Source: Pseudonocardiaceae bacterium
GTDB taxonomy: Bacteria; Actinomycetota; Actinomycetes; Mycobacteriales; Pseudonocardiaceae
Assembly: GCA_009379815.1 (NCBI GenBank)
Contig: WHSY01000038.1
Coordinates: 663-43,061 of the forward strand
Length of the DNA stretch: 42,399 nucleotides
Reading direction: 5' to 3'
The notes beneath the pieces are model-generated. The model was given only the letters and a program-made list of their open reading frames with translations, was not told the origin of the DNA and searched no databases. Shown piece after piece: positions 35,404-42,399 of the stretch. Within the stretch, counting starts at the first letter, position 1, and each line of letters opens with the position of its first letter. Position numbers and translations under genes: made by a program.

Positions 35404-36426
35404 TCAGCAGCGGGGTGCGGGCTGTCCTGCCCCGAGCGCTTCGAGGGCACGCACCGCCTGATCCAGCGTGCCGGCCCGGACCAGCTGCAAGCCGTCCGGT
35501 GCCCGGCGCACCGCCTCGGCGCAGTTCCCGGCCGGGACGAGGAACACCGTACCGCCGGCCTCGCGCGCCCGCTGCATCTTGAACGCGATGCCGCCGATCG
35601 GCCCGACCTTCCCGGCCGAGGTGATCGTCCCGGTGCCGGCGATGAACGTGCCGTCTGCCAGTGCCCCGGGAGTCAGTTTGTCCACGATGGACAGTGCGAA
35701 CATCAGGCCCGCGGAGGGGCCGCCGACGTCGGCGAGGCTGATCGTGATGTCGAAGTCGACCTCGGGCTGGCTGGCCACGGTGATTCCGAGGTAGCCACGC
35801 CCGGGTTGCTGGCCCGGGCCGAGCGTGATCGTGAGGGTCTGCACCGGTGCGTCGCCGCGACGGAAGGTGAGGTCCACGCGTTCGCCGGGTGTGCGCCCGC
35901 GCAGCGCGCCGATCACCTGCTGCGCGGTGTCGACCGGCCTGCCGTCGACGCGGATCAGCTCGTCGCCCGGCTGCAGCACACCGCTCGCGGCGCCCGTCTC
36001 GGACACGCCTTCGGCGATCACCGTGCTCGGGTAGTCCAGGTAGCGCAGCGCCGCGGTCTCGGCGGTGGTCTCCGAGGCCTCGAACAGCCGGGCGTTGCGT
36101 TGCTTCACCTCGGCCTCGGACAACCGGGGCGGGAAGACCTCCTCCCGCGGCACCAGCGCGTTGCGGCCGGACACCCAGAACCCCAGCGCGCCGAACAGGG
36201 TGACGCCGTCGATCACCGACACCGTGGTCATGTTCAGCTGCCCGGTTGTCGGGAACGTCGGCTCGCCTTCGATGTCGATCACCGCGGTGCCCTCGATCTC
36301 ACCCAGCGTGTCGAAGGTGGGGCCGGGGCCGAGCGCGACGAAGGGAACGGGGGCAACGCCCCCCAGCACGCCGAGCATGACGGCCAGTGCGGCACTCACC
36401 AGCAAGGTCCAAGTACGGCGCGTCAC
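35404..36426 (-). CDS. PDZ-domain/Lon-type serine protease (YlbL-like)
   Basis: Membrane-anchored protease of 340 residues. A signal-anchor helix is at about 8-27. A PDZ domain follows at about 130-200 (TGAASGVLQPGDELIRVDGR) and an S16 Lon-like protease domain covers the C-terminal third. The catalytic serine is in DVGGPSAGLMFAL (Ser238) and the lysine in GGIAFKMQRA (about 283), the normal Lon dyad spacing, so it should be active on the outer face of the membrane. Substrate unknown. It diverges from the DUF2342 gene. Confidence 0.93.
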   Translation of the reverse strand: MTRRTWTLLVSAALAVMLGVLGGVAPVPFVALGPGPTFDTLGEIEGTAVIDIEGEPTFPTTGQLNMTTVSVIDGVTLFGALGFWVSGRNALVPREEVFPPRLSEAEVKQRNARLFEASETTAETAALRYLDYPSTVIAEGVSETGAASGVLQPGDELIRVDGRPVDTAQQVIGALRGRTPGERVDLTFRRGDAPVQTLTITLGPGQQPGRGYLGITVASQPEVDFDITISLADVGGPSAGLMFALSIVDKLTPGALADGTFIAGTGTITSAGKVGPIGGIAFKMQRAREAGGTVFLVPAGNCAEAVRRAPDGLQLVRAGTLDQAVRALEALGAGQPAPRC

Positions 36427-36470
36427 AGGCGGTCAGCGTACGGACTGTAGATCCGAGTACCGTGGAGCCC

Positions 36471-37970
36471 ATGACCAATCCCCCCTTCGGCTTCGGCCCC
36501 CAGGACCCAGGGGAGGGCGGTGACCCGGACGAACCGCGCCGCCCGGAGGACGAGGGCAAGTCGTCGGCCGACCCCTTCGGCTTCAGCGCACTCGGCGGCG
36601 GCACCGGCAGCGCGGGCGGCGGCTTCGACACCAACGCGCTGGGCCAGATGTTCACCCAGCTCGGCCAGATGCTCAGCCAGTCCTCCTCGGGTGGCGGCGG
36701 GCCGGTCAACTACGACCTGGCCAAGCAGATGGCCCTGCAGAACCTGTCCACCCAGGGCCTGCCGTCCGCGGCCCAGGCCGATGCGGTGGTGGAGTCGGTG
36801 CGGCTGGCGGAGCTGTGGCTCGACCCGGCGACGTCGCTGCCAGCCGGGGCGACGAGCAGCGCCGCATGGGCACCGCGGGACTGGGTGGAGCGAACCCTGC
36901 CGACGTGGCAGCGGCTGTGCGACCCGGTGGCCCGGCGGATGGCCGGCTCGTGGACCGAGGCGCTGCCCGCCGAGGCCCGGCAGGCCGCGGGTCCGCTGAT
37001 GGCGATGCTCGAGCAGATGGGCGGCCTGGCGTTCGGGTCACAGCTGGGCAGCGGGCTGGGGCAGCTCGGCGGCGAGGTGCTCACGTCGACCGACATCGGC
37101 CTGCCGCTGGGACCCGAAGGCGTCGCGGCGCTGCTTCCCGCCAATATCGAGCAGTTCGCGGCCGGCTTGGACCGCCGCAGCTCCGAGGTGACCGTGTTCC
37201 TGGCCGCCCGCGAGGCCGCCCACCACCGGCTGTTCGCGCACGTGCCGTGGCTGCGGCAGCGGCTGCTGGCCACGGTGGAGGAGTTCGCGCACGGCATCCG
37301 CGTCGACACGCAGGCGTTGGAGGAACTCGCCCGTCAGATCGACCCGACCGACCCGCAGAGCATGGAGCAGCTGATGCGATCCGGGGCGCTGGAGCCGAGC
37401 ACCAGCCCCGAGCAGCAGGCTGCGCTGAGCAGGTTGGAGACGCTGCTGGCACTGGTCGAAGGCTGGGTGGACGTGGTCGTGGCCGACGCGGTCGGCGACC
37501 GGCTGCCCGGAGCGGAAGCACTTCGCGAGACGCTGCGTCGGCGTCGCGCGTCCGGTGGGCCCGCCGAGCAGACCTTCGCCACCCTGGTCGGGCTGGAGTT
37601 GCGGCCGCGCAAGCTGCGTGACGCCGCCGGGCTGTGGCGCGAGCTCACCGATGTCCGGGGAGTCGAGGGGCGCGACGCGGTCTGGAACCATCCCGATCTC
37701 GTGCCCACGGCCGACGACCTGGACGACCCCTCGGGGTTCGCCCACCGCAGCGCCGGCACATCCGACCTCGACGATCCGATCGCCGCGCTGGAGCGCACCG
37801 CGGACCAGGCTCCGCGGGAACAGGCACCGGGCCGGCCCCCGGAGGAGCACGACGCGGGCGAACCGCCGCCGGACGGGGACGGGCCGCACGACGGCGAGGA
37901 CGGGCCCCAGGGAGACGGGCCGCAGGGAGACGGGCCGCAGGGAGACGGGCCGCAGTCGCCGCGCAGCTGA
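36471..37970 (+). CDS. DUF2342 zinc-dependent metalloprotease-like protein
   Basis: Protein of 499 residues, ATG at 36471. The N-terminal 75 residues are Gly/Pro-rich and disordered (NPPFGFGPQDP). The core has the family motif AAREAAHHRLFAHVPWLRQR (Glu248, His251), a gluzincin-like reversed metal site, and the later LVEGWVDVVVADAV helix that supplies further ligands. Some members were noted as associated with F420 metabolism, but activity is not proved. The C-terminus is acidic and ends in a Gly-Asp-Gly-Pro-Gln repeat encoded by a 15-bp triplicate. It converges with the M48-like peptidase eight bases later. Confidence 0.9.
   Translation: MTNPPFGFGPQDPGEGGDPDEPRRPEDEGKSSADPFGFSALGGGTGSAGGGFDTNALGQMFTQLGQMLSQSSSGGGGPVNYDLAKQMALQNLSTQGLPSAAQADAVVESVRLAELWLDPATSLPAGATSSAAWAPRDWVERTLPTWQRLCDPVARRMAGSWTEALPAEARQAAGPLMAMLEQMGGLAFGSQLGSGLGQLGGEVLTSTDIGLPLGPEGVAALLPANIEQFAAGLDRRSSEVTVFLAAREAAHHRLFAHVPWLRQRLLATVEEFAHGIRVDTQALEELARQIDPTDPQSMEQLMRSGALEPSTSPEQQAALSRLETLLALVEGWVDVVVADAVGDRLPGAEALRETLRRRRASGGPAEQTFATLVGLELRPRKLRDAAGLWRELTDVRGVEGRDAVWNHPDLVPTADDLDDPSGFAHRSAGTSDLDDPIAALERTADQAPREQAPGRPPEEHDAGEPPPDGDGPHDGEDGPQGDGPQGDGPQGDGPQSPRS
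37911..37955 (+). repeat. 15-bp tandem repeat, three perfect copies, in DUF2342 C-terminus
   Basis: GGAGACGGGCCGCAG is repeated three times without mismatch, encoding GDGPQ units just before the stop codon. A related diverged copy precedes it. Frame-neutral copy changes are expected. Confidence 0.9.
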
Positions 37971-37977
37971 CCCGCGG

Positions 37978-38517
37978 TCAGCCGTCGCCGTCGGCTCCGG
38001 TGATCCGCAGCCCGGCCGCGGCCGAGAAGCCCTCGAGGTAGCCGATCGCTCGGTCGGTGCGCGGAAAGCGCCGCACCAGCGCCCAGAAGCCCTTGCCGTG
38101 GCCGGTCTCGAGCAGATGGGCCAGCTCGTGCACCAGCACGTAGTCGAGCACCCAGCGCGGCATGCCCGCGAGCCGCTCGCTGACCCGGATCGACCCGTCC
38201 GACGGCGTGCACGACGCCCAGCGCGTCCGCATCGGCGCCACCCAGCGCACCGACTCCGGCTGCGCCCGGCCGTCGAGGTGCGCCGCCGACAGCTCCCGGC
38301 AGCGGGCGGCCAGGTCGGCGTCGGAGCGGGGGGCGCTTCGCCGACGCTCCCGCTGTTCGAGGCGGCGCAGCATCTCCGCCACCCAATGCCGCTCGTCCGC
38401 CCGGCTCATCGTGGCGGGCAGCATGACGACGACGCTGTCCCCGTCGCGGTAGGCGGACACGTTGCGCCGGCGTCGCGGGCTGCGACGTACCTCGACCCTG
38501 GGAGCGTGCTCGGCCAC
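37978..38517 (-). CDS. M48/YgjP-like zinc metallopeptidase
   Basis: Protein of 179 residues, start GTG at 38517. The zinc motif HELAH is at 130-134 (LVHELAHLLETGHGKGFW), with a third ligand in the following GHG; the upstream RTRWASCTPSDGSIRVSERL is the conserved YgjP/DUF45 signature. It is a cytoplasmic WLM-type peptidase of unknown substrate, close to the M48/SprT group. Converges with the DUF2342 gene. Confidence 0.9.
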   Translation of the reverse strand: MAEHAPRVEVRRSPRRRRNVSAYRDGDSVVVMLPATMSRADERHWVAEMLRRLEQRERRRSAPRSDADLAARCRELSAAHLDGRAQPESVRWVAPMRTRWASCTPSDGSIRVSERLAGMPRWVLDYVLVHELAHLLETGHGKGFWALVRRFPRTDRAIGYLEGFSAAAGLRITGADGDG

Positions 38518-38637
38518 GGGGCCACGGTATGCGAACGGGCGGCCCGGTGCGCCGACGCGCACAGTCCCCAACGCCACCGCGTGTCGTCCCCGCGCGCTCC
38601 CCCGAGCATCCCCACCAGCGCGACCAGCTGTACACAC

Positions 38638-38659
38638 GTTGTCCACAGCTGTGGGCAAC
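38638..38659. promoter_or_regulatory. Inverted pair of DnaA-box-like sequences
   Basis: GTTGTCCACAGCTGTGGGCAAC is palindromic except at one pair. It contains TTGTCCACA, identical to the actinobacterial DnaA-box consensus, and in opposite orientation TTGCCCACA (one difference). It lies in a 263-bp gap between the peptidase gene and the DUF5679 gene. No replication genes surround it. Confidence 0.5.
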
Positions 38660-38780
38660 CCCGACACCGCGGTTCGACAGGCCGGCGAGGGGTATGCAGG
38701 GATCCGCATCCGAACGCAGGTAGCGTGATCAGCCAGGACGTCCGCAGCTCGGGCGCCGACGATCGACCGAGGAGGGTCCG

Positions 38781-38930
38781 ATGGCGGAGACGTACAACGG
38801 CTACTGCGTCAAGTGCAAGGAGAAGAAGGACTTCAGCGGTGAGGTCCACGAGAGCAACGGTCGCCGGATGGCCAAGGGCACCTGCCCCACCTGTGGCACC
38901 AAGATGAACCGGATCCTCGGCAAGGCGTAG
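38781..38930 (+). CDS. DUF5679 small zinc-ribbon protein
   Basis: Protein of 49 residues, ATG at 38781 after GGAGGG. Sequence begins MAETYNGYCVKCKEKKDFSG and ends with CPTCGTKMNRILGKA. Two CxxC knuckles (CVKC and CPTC) make a zinc ribbon. The family is conserved across actinobacteria; its role is unknown. The short length means gene callers may miss it. Confidence 0.93.
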   Translation: MAETYNGYCVKCKEKKDFSGEVHESNGRRMAKGTCPTCGTKMNRILGKA

Positions 38931-38980
38931 GCGTGGCGCAGGTCAGTGGGGTGGACGGGCCAGATAGAGTGATCGAAACG

Positions 38981-38995
38981 GCGGAAACTGTCCGC
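38981..38995 (+). promoter_or_regulatory. Inverted repeat upstream of integrase
   Basis: GCGGA-AACTG-TCCGC lies 34 bp upstream of the integrase start, after an AT-richer ATAGAGTGATCG stretch. It may be an operator or integrase arm site; this is tentative. Confidence 0.3.
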
Positions 38996-39028
38996 TTATC
39001 GCGTTGATCTTGCCTGTGGAGGTCCCTC

Positions 39029-40246
39029 ATGGCCCGGCCCCCGCTGCCGCTGAACACCCCCGGGAAGATCGGCGTCCGAAAGGTCGGCGACAAGCGTTTC
39101 GCCGCTCGCTGCCGCTACCGCGACCCGGACGGTGTCACACGCCGGTTGGAGGCCAGGGGCCGCTCCGAGGCCGCCGCCCGCAACGAGTTGCAGGCCGCCA
39201 TCAAGGCCCGGCAGGGCCACGGCAGCGACAAGCTGTACCCGAGTTCGCGGTTCCGGGACGCGGCGCAGCTGTGGATGGCCACCAAGGTGACGCCGCGGCG
39301 CTCCGGGTCCACCCGCGACGCCTACCGCCGCCGCCTCGATGCCGTCGTGCTGCCCGCTCTCGGGGAGCTTCGGCTGCGCGAGTGCACCGCGAGCCGTCTC
39401 GACGCGTTCATGGCCCGCCTCGAGCAGCGGGGCCTGTCGGGGAACTACCGCAGCGCGGTGCGCGGCGTGGTGCGCGAGGTGTGCAAGCTGGCGGTCATGC
39501 ACGGGGTGCTGGCCGCCAACCCGGTCGACGCGCTCGACAACGTGGAAGGCAGGCGCGCCGCGGCGCCGCGCGCCCTGACTGTGCGGGAGCGGCGGGCGGT
39601 GCTCGACTGGCTCGAATCCACCTCGGATGATGACGAGGTCGCCGCCAAGCAGGTCGCCGCGCGCCGGCGTCATGTGCCCGATCTGGCGCGGTTCCTGCTC
39701 GCAACCGGGGCCCGCATCGGGGAGGCGTGCGCGGTCCGGTGGTGCGACGTGGACCTCGACGGCGTGCCCGTGGTCGACGAGGCCAGCCAGCTGCGGGCGG
39801 TCCCGGTGGTGGCCCTGGGTCCGGTCATCGCCCGGGTCAAAGGCCGGGGCCTGGTGCGCGTGGAGGAGGGCAAGACCGCCGCTGCGAATCGCACCGTGCC
39901 GCTGCCGGGGTTCGCGACGGCGATGCTGGCGGCCCGCAAGCCCGATGACGCTCCCCCCGGGGAGCCGGTGTTCCCCGTCGCCGGCCGGGCCGGGGTGTCG
40001 TGGCAGGACCCGTCGCGGGCCGGGAAGTACTTCCGTGAGGTGTTCGACGCGGTCGGCATGGAGTGGGCGACCAGCCACGTGTGCCGCAAGACGTACCTGA
40101 CGATCCTCGACGATGAGCAGGCCCTGTCGGACCGGATGAAGGCCGACCTGATGGGCCACGCCACCCTGCTGCGCGACACCTACGTGGGTCGCGGCGAGCT
40201 CCACCCGCAGGCAGCGACCTACATCGACGCCGCCTACCGCGGCTAG
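39029..40246 (+). CDS. Tyrosine-type site-specific integrase
   Basis: Recombinase of 405 residues, ATG at 39029 after GTGGAGG. A lysine/arginine-rich arm-binding N-terminus (GKIGVRKVGDKRFAARCRYR) and a core-binding SAM-like domain (LWMATKVTPRRSGSTRDAYR) precede the catalytic domain. Catalytic residues seen are Arg in ATGARIGEACAVRW, His-x-x-Arg in TSHVCRKTYLT, His in DLMGHATL and the nucleophilic Tyr in LRDTYVG. It would integrate a mobile element; no tRNA or excisionase lies beside it. The TAG stop is complementary to the TAG of the minus-strand gene ending at 40243, so their ends overlap by three to four bases. Confidence 0.93.
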   Translation: MARPPLPLNTPGKIGVRKVGDKRFAARCRYRDPDGVTRRLEARGRSEAAARNELQAAIKARQGHGSDKLYPSSRFRDAAQLWMATKVTPRRSGSTRDAYRRRLDAVVLPALGELRLRECTASRLDAFMARLEQRGLSGNYRSAVRGVVREVCKLAVMHGVLAANPVDALDNVEGRRAAAPRALTVRERRAVLDWLESTSDDDEVAAKQVAARRRHVPDLARFLLATGARIGEACAVRWCDVDLDGVPVVDEASQLRAVPVVALGPVIARVKGRGLVRVEEGKTAAANRTVPLPGFATAMLAARKPDDAPPGEPVFPVAGRAGVSWQDPSRAGKYFREVFDAVGMEWATSHVCRKTYLTILDDEQALSDRMKADLMGHATLLRDTYVGRGELHPQAATYIDAAYRG

Positions 40247-40554
40247 CCGTCCGGGGCCCCCGGTTCGGGTACTTGGCGGTGCACAGTGTGGTCATTGCCT
40301 CCGCAGCACGTAACGCATCTGGCTGGTGTCACACCCAGCCGCTCGGCGGCGACATCCGGCCGCACCCGCTGCTGGATCAGCAGCTGGTATTCGGCGAGCA
40401 GCTCGCCGCTAGGCCAGTTGAGCCGCTCGTGATCGATCAGCGTCTCGTCGCGGCGAGCGCGGGCGTAGCAGGCCGAGCACAGCTCGCGAGCTTCGCGCCG
40501 GCGAGTGCCCGCGCGGCGCGGGCGTGGCCGCACCGCGGGACGACGGCGGCTCAC
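40243..40554 (-). CDS. Small basic protein with Cys residues next to integrase
   Basis: Uncertain gene of 103 residues, start GTG at 40554 (VSRRRPAVRPRPRRAGTRRR). The middle contains ELCSACYARARRDETLIDHE, a CxxC knuckle, and LLAEYQLLIQQRVRPDVAAERLGVTPA, which resembles a helix-turn-helix. Another CxxC (VTCC) follows. Composition and the shared stop with the integrase favour a real gene of the mobile region. It may be the 3' part of a longer broken gene. Function unknown, DNA binding possible. Confidence 0.42.
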   Translation of the reverse strand: MSRRRPAVRPRPRRAGTRRREARELCSACYARARRDETLIDHERLNWPSGELLAEYQLLIQQRVRPDVAAERLGVTPARCVTCCGGNDHTVHRQVPEPGAPDG

Positions 40555-40646
40555 GACGCGCGCGCCCCGATCCGGGAGTTCGAGAGTCCCGCTCTCCCGC
40601 AGTCCCGCACGCCCGGGTCCCGGGTGCCGGGTGCCGAGAATGTGGC

Positions 40647-40932
40647 TTAGCGGCAGCCATGTGGCGCCGAGGTCAAACTTGACCGGCACCGCCGCGAGGG
40701 GTCGAAGCCGGGGGTCATCGCGATGCGCGCGCTCGCGCGCGCGAGGCAGGTCAAAATTGACCGTGAATTTGACCCGCCCACCGGCCTGCCGATGTGCTCG
40801 TCGACGCGGATGCAACGGGCGCACCACCGGTTCATCACCTGGCAGTCGGCGCTGTGGCCGGGTAGCTGGATCCGGCCGTCGCAGCGGCACCGGCGCGGCG
40901 AGCAGGTCGAACAGGTCATGCTGGCCGGTCAT
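40647..40932 (-). pseudogene. Frameshifted cysteine-rich protein of the mobile region
   Basis: An ATG at 40932, overlapping the upstream gene stop (ATGA), begins MTGQHDLFDLLAAP. After about 14 codons the plausible frame changes near 40890: the neighbouring frame reads CRCDGRIQLPGHSADCQVMN and then RWCARCIRVDEHIGRPVGGS, a cysteine-rich zinc-binding pattern, to a stop at 40647. One or two missing bases would join them. Alternatively the second frame uses its own ATG at 40919. Palindromes lie in its 3' part. No function recognised. Confidence 0.4.
40671..40774. promoter_or_regulatory. Paired GGTCAA-N2-TTGACC palindromes
   Basis: GGTCAA-AC-TTGACC (40671-40684) and GGTCAA-AA-TTGACC (40749-40762) are perfect palindromes with centres 78 bp apart, and a third half-site (GTGAATTTGACC) ends at 40774. 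Six-base arms with A/T-rich centres stand out in GC-rich sequence. Operator or recombination arm sites are possible. Confidence 0.5.
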
Positions 40933-41278
40933 GCGACTGCCGTCCGCGTCGGCACGGTGGCCCCGGGTTCCCAGCCCTGCAGCAGGTCCTCGACCTCCGC
41001 GAGCAGCGCCTGGCGGCGTGCACCCGGTCGGCCTTGATGCGGCGCTTGCGGGTGCCGCGCCGCCCGCCCCAGGTCCGGGCCGGGTTCGATGGGGGCTGCC
41101 CGCCGCGTACCGACGCCGCGTCATCGCCTTGTGCCCAGCGGTAGGCCGACGACTCGCTGATACCCAGCCGCTGGGCGATCGCGGGCATCTTCCAGCCGAA
41201 CTCGTCGCGTAGCGCCACCACGGCGCGCTGCCGCTCGGCCGGCGTCAGGTTCCGGCGCTGCTCGTTCTCGGCAAGCAT
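40929..41278 (-). pseudogene. Helix-turn-helix protein with late frameshift
   Basis: The ATG at 41278 follows GGGGAGG. The frame gives MLAENEQRRNLTPAERQRAV, then KMPAIAQRLGISESSAYRWA, a clear helix-turn-helix, and continues to RIKADRVHAA. At 41012-41022 the sensible sequence passes to another frame, reading QALLAEVEDLLQGWEPGATV and ending with TGA at 40929 inside the next ATG. A single missing base (GCCGCCAG instead of GCCCGCCAG) would restore one protein of about 117 residues. In the current frame it runs on to 40916 with an unnatural tail. Probably a DNA-binding protein of the mobile element; a base-calling error is the alternative. Confidence 0.55.
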
Positions 41279-41464
41279 CACCGCCTCCCCACCCGCGATC
41301 CTCGACACGACCCGGCCGCAACGTCAAGCGCAAGACCTCTTGACCCCGGGATCCCCCATAGGGAATCAGCCGACCGGCCCAGCTCAGCAGCCGGGAGCAG
41401 CACTGGTAGGTCCTTCCCGAGCGAAGTCCCAATGTCACCAGGGGCCAAGTAGCTCGGGGGCTGC

Positions 41465-42052
41465 TCAGTTCGGCTCCGTCGGGGTCTTCTTGCCGAGGTG
41501 GCGGTAGATGGTGGGGCGGGTGACGCCGAACTCGGCGGCGATCTGGTTGACGGTGTAGCGCCGCTTGCCTTGGTCGTCGGTTTCCTCGTACATCAGCCGG
41601 GCGAGGTGGGCCTGGCGCGGGCCGAGCTTGGGCTTTTGCCCGCCGGTCCGGCCGCGGGCGCGGGCGGCCTCGAGGCCGTCCTTGGTCCGCTCGGAGAGCA
41701 GGCTGGCCTCGAACTCGGCGATCGCTCCGAGGATCGAGAAGAACATCCGCCCGACGGGGGTGGAGGTGTCCACGCCCTGGTCGAGCACGACGAGGTCGAT
41801 CTGTCGTTCCTGCAGGGTGCGGGAGAGCTCGATGAGGTGTTCCAGGGAACGGCCGAGGCGATCGAGCTTGGTGACCACGATCTGGTCGCCGGCGCGGGCG
41901 ACGAGCAGGGCCTGGTCGAGCTCGGGCCGCCGGGCGAGCTTGCCGGAGGCCTTGTCGACGAACACCTGTTCGCAGCCGGCCGCGGTCAGGGCGTCGTGCT
42001 GGGCCTCGGGGTGTTGGTCGCGGGTGGAGGCCCGCGCGTAGCCGATCCGCAT
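41465..42052 (-). CDS. Serine recombinase (resolvase family)
   Basis: Resolvase of 195 residues. The catalytic serine is Ser9 in MRIGYARASTRDQ. Other motifs are VVTKLDRLGRSLEHLI (arginines of the active site), GRMFFSILGAIAEFEASLLSERT and a C-terminal Hin-type helix-turn-helix (VNQIAAEFGVTRPTIYRHLG). Length and layout match Tn3-type resolvases or plasmid resolvases. No Tn3 transposase is in the window. The inverted repeat at 42129-42155 upstream could be part of its site. It lies between the integrase region and a MerR regulator. Confidence 0.93.
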   Translation of the reverse strand: MRIGYARASTRDQHPEAQHDALTAAGCEQVFVDKASGKLARRPELDQALLVARAGDQIVVTKLDRLGRSLEHLIELSRTLQERQIDLVVLDQGVDTSTPVGRMFFSILGAIAEFEASLLSERTKDGLEAARARGRTGGQKPKLGPRQAHLARLMYEETDDQGKRRYTVNQIAAEFGVTRPTIYRHLGKKTPTEPN

Positions 42053-42128
42053 GCCCAGAGTTGTATCGCGAACCCCCGACAGCGTGACGAAGGCGCGGAC
42101 ACGAGTTGCGTGACAACCTCGACCTGCG

Positions 42129-42155
42129 GAAACACTGGTGGTGGCGGAGTGTTTC
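42129..42155. promoter_or_regulatory. Inverted repeat upstream of resolvase
   Basis: GAAACACT (42129-42136) and AGTGTTTC (42148-42155) are exact 8-bp arms with an 11-bp spacer. It lies 77 bp upstream of the resolvase start and 35 bp past the MerR stop. Candidate res subsite, operator, or terminator. Confidence 0.4.
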
Positions 42156-42189
42156 GTGAACGTTCGTCTGCGGACACCCGCCGCTGTTC

Positions 42190-42399
42190 TCAGGTGGGTG
42201 CGGTGTTCTCGATGATGTGGCAGACCACGGCGGGTTCGCCGCGGCGGGCGGTGTCGCGGGCGGTCTGGCGGGCGGTGGCCAGGGAGCGGCGCAGCGCGCG
42301 GAGGTCGGCGAGGGTGCGGTCGATCTTGGTGAGGTGGGTGTCGAGTAGTTCGGTGACCCGGGCGCAGGGGGTGGCGCCGTCGCGTTGCAGGTCGAGGAT
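42190..42399 (-). CDS. MerR-family regulator, C-terminal part (cut by window edge)
   Basis: Only the last 69 residues are present; the winged helix lies past the right edge. The fragment starts ILDLQRDGATPCARVTELLD, continues with a long helix (RTLADLRALRRSLATARQTA) and ends AVVCHIIENTAPT. The dimerisation helix preceded by a cysteine, and a second cysteine near the end, fit metal-responsive MerR proteins (HMR type). The metal cannot be named from this piece. It may belong to a resistance cargo beyond the window. Confidence 0.75.
   Translation of the reverse strand: MLDLQRDGATPCARVTELLDTHLTKIDRTLADLRALRRSLATARQTARDTARRGEPAVVCHIIENTAPT

Noticed and set aside
38600-38700. Replication origin
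   Set aside because: Only two DnaA-like boxes and no dnaA, dnaN or AT-rich unwinding region nearby.

Overview
The window is high-GC actinobacterial chromosome, most likely from the Pseudonocardiaceae (Pseudonocardia-like). This rests on gene content and order, not on a search: an ssrA/smpB/ftsX/ftsE/prfB block whose tmRNA encodes the tag ADSSQREFALAA, a UPF0182 giant membrane protein, a PPA1309 protein, a DUF2342 zinc protease, a YlbL-type PDZ/Lon protease, DUF5679, an F420-type LLM oxidoreductase, GTG starts and 4-nt ATGA couplings.

Layout. (1) 1-5.1 kb, minus strand: prfB, ftsE, ftsX, smpB, an amidohydrolase, a small membrane protein and the 5' half of ssrA, which runs off the left edge. 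This is ribosome rescue, release factor 2 and the cell-division FtsEX complex. (2) 5.1-12.5 kb: a PadR repressor diverges from a dipeptide-type ABC transporter operon (two permeases, one fused double ATPase, one binding protein, one unknown membrane protein). The operon carries two lesions: the second ATPase lacks about 57 residues including the D-loop and H-loop, and the binding protein is frameshifted inside its signal peptide. (3) 12.5-16.1 kb, minus strand: an LLM oxidoreductase and two acyl-CoA dehydrogenases. (4) 16.2-18.6 kb: an SDR, a rhodanese, a DUF985 cupin and a DUF309 protein. (5) 18.7-22.0 kb: a tightly coupled iron-uptake operon (DtxR/MntR-family regulator, FeoA, and a FeoB split into GTPase and membrane halves) behind what looks like a leaderless, palindrome-overlapped promoter. 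(6) 22.0-31.1 kb: a flavin monooxygenase, a TPR-LuxR regulator and a 1116-residue SARP/BTAD-cyclase-NTPase-TPR regulator, diverging from two DUF4386 membrane proteins and a quinone oxidoreductase. (7) 31.1-38.9 kb: a gene remnant, initiator tRNA-Met with a strong hairpin, then conserved actinobacterial housekeeping genes (UPF0182, PPA1309, YlbL, DUF2342, M48/YgjP peptidase, DUF5679). (8) 39.0-42.4 kb: an accessory region with a tyrosine integrase, small broken genes, a serine resolvase and the 3' end of a MerR regulator.

The most rewarding places are the Feo operon (MntR-type metal ligands in the regulator and a split FeoB), the SARP regulator whose cyclase domain has lost its metal aspartates, the damaged peptide transporter, and the frameshifted genes with GGTCAA-type palindromes beside the integrase. 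All family calls come from reading motifs; no database search was run.
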